A DNA stretch of 64,000 bases from Pseudomonadota bacterium (GTDB lineage Bacteria > Pseudomonadota > Alphaproteobacteria > Rhodobacterales > Rhodobacteraceae). The first letter of the stretch is position 1; each line of letters starts with the position of its first letter. Made by a program: the position numbers and the translations under genes. The notes beneath the pieces were generated by a model. That model saw nothing but the letters and a program-made list of their open reading frames with translations, did not search any database and was not told where the DNA came from. The stretch lies in NCBI GenBank assembly GCA_038533575.1, contig JBCAYL010000001.1, positions 710,226-774,225 of the forward strand. Direction: 5' to 3'. Of this stretch, positions 63,231 through 64,000 are shown in pieces.

Positions 63231-64000
63231 GGCGATGGGGCGATGCTCCCGTAGAGCGCGGCGTAGGCCGCGGCAGAGGTCTCCCAGCCCACGGGGTGGG
63301 CCATGGCGTTGCGCTGTATTTTGCCCCAGGCTTTCGCGTCGGCGTAGAGCGCGCAAAGCTTCGTGAGCGCGTTCGTCAGCGCCTCTGCGGTGACCGGTGA
63401 GAATTGGATGCCCGTGGCCACCTCACGCGCGAGCGTGGCGGGCGTCGCCGGGATCACCGTGTCCGCGAGGCCGCCCGTCAGCGCCACCACGGGCGGTGTG
63501 CCGTAGGCGAGGCCCATGAGCTGCGTCAGGCCGCAGGGCTCGAAGCGGGACGGGACGAGAATGGCGTCTCCGCCAGCCACCATGCGGTGGGAGAGCGCTT
63601 CATCATATCCGATCTTCACCGCGACATTCGGATCCCGGGAGGCGGCGGCGAAGGCGGCCTCGAGCACCGGATCGCCGGATCCCAGAAGCGCGAGCTGGCC
63701 GCCGGCCTCGGTGAGGGCGGGCAGCGCCTCCAGCAGCAGATCAAGCCCTTTCTGCTCCGTCATCCGCGAGATGAGCACGCAGAGCGGCCCATCCGCCTCC
63801 GGCAGCCCGAACTCCGCGCGCAACGCAGCCTTGTTTTTCGCCTTGCCGCGGGGGCTCTTGTAGACATGGATCTTCTTGTCCGCGGCCGGGTTCCAGACAT
63901 GCGTGTCTACGCCGTTCAGGATGCCCACGAGATCGGCCCGTCGGTCCCGCAGGATGCCGTCCATGCCCATGCCGAAATCGGGTCGCATGAGCTCCTCGGC
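63227..64000 (-). CDS. glgA: Glycogen synthase (ADP-glucose), C-terminal part; 5' end beyond the window
   Basis: The frame is open to the right edge, so about 220 N-terminal residues are missing; 257 C-terminal residues are visible. GT-B C-domain features are present: AEELMRPDFGMGMDGIL, GILNGVDTHVWNP (substrate loop), the nucleotide-binding LISRMTEQKGLDLL, and SRFEPCGLTQLMGLAYGTPPVV with the catalytic E-x7-E-like motif of GT5 enzymes. It elongates alpha-1,4-glucan from ADP-glucose. Confidence 0.94.

Overview
The window is about 64 kb of GC-rich chromosomal DNA from an alphaproteobacterium, most likely a marine or roseobacter-type member of Rhodobacteraceae. Evidence: the order prfA-prmC-DUF4167, the block lptF-lptG-lptD-surA-pdxA-rsmA, pepA next to holC, a DUF1289 protein beside hemP, a perfect alphaproteobacterial iron control element (Irr-box type) upstream of dps, and a spike-base protein of the Rhodobacter capsulatus rcc01079 type. 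No rRNA, tRNA, CRISPR array, insertion sequence or integrase was recognised. Genes are densely packed, with many ATGA/TGATG stop-start overlaps.

1-17.8 kb is housekeeping: translation termination (prfA, prmC), LPS export and outer-membrane biogenesis (lptFGD, surA), PLP synthesis (pdxA), rRNA methylation (rsmA), aminopeptidase and the DNA polymerase III chi subunit (pepA, holC), a MarC / aspartic protease / small glycine-zipper group, an ABC-F ATPase, ndk and a TfoX C-terminal-domain protein. 17.8-22.0 kb is a four-gene ABC transporter and CDP-alcohol phosphatidyltransferase operon that matches the gene set ynjF-ynjB-ynjC-ynjD of enterobacteria.

22.2-39.6 kb is a Wzx/Wzy-type exopolysaccharide or capsule locus. 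It has a polymerase/ligase, flippase, three glycosyltransferases, two sulfotransferases, an SGNH hydrolase, a hexapeptide acetyltransferase, a tyrosine autokinase, a chain-length determinant, an ExeA-like ATPase, a Wza-like exporter, an outer-membrane beta-barrel and an initiating sugar transferase. The predicted product is therefore acetylated and sulfated. In the middle of it sit two genes that look like a gene-transfer-agent or phage head-spike pair: an 86-residue spike-base protein and a 618-residue protein whose N-terminal third looks like an SGNH/SASA esterase. This is the most interesting part of the window.

39.9-48.9 kb is mixed: an isoprenylcysteine-type methyltransferase, cysS, a GMC oxidoreductase / aldehyde dehydrogenase pair, dps under a predicted Irr box, several small uncharacterised genes, hemP and an AraC-type regulator. 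Divergent from this regulator, 49.0-59.5 kb is one long catabolic operon (PhyH dioxygenase, metallo-hydrolase-like protein, Opp/Dpp-type ABC transporter with a fused double ATPase, GH38 alpha-mannosidase), suggesting uptake and breakdown of a mannose-containing compound. The window ends in glycogen metabolism (glgA-glgX-pgm, minus strand; glgA is cut by the window edge).

Three intergenic gaps (13.4, 52.4 and 54.65 kb) carry seven copies of one short GC-rich palindrome, mostly as inverted pairs. They form a REP/BIME-like repeat family, and two of these gaps lie inside the ABC transporter operon. Several genes shorter than 60 codons were found by reading the gaps directly.
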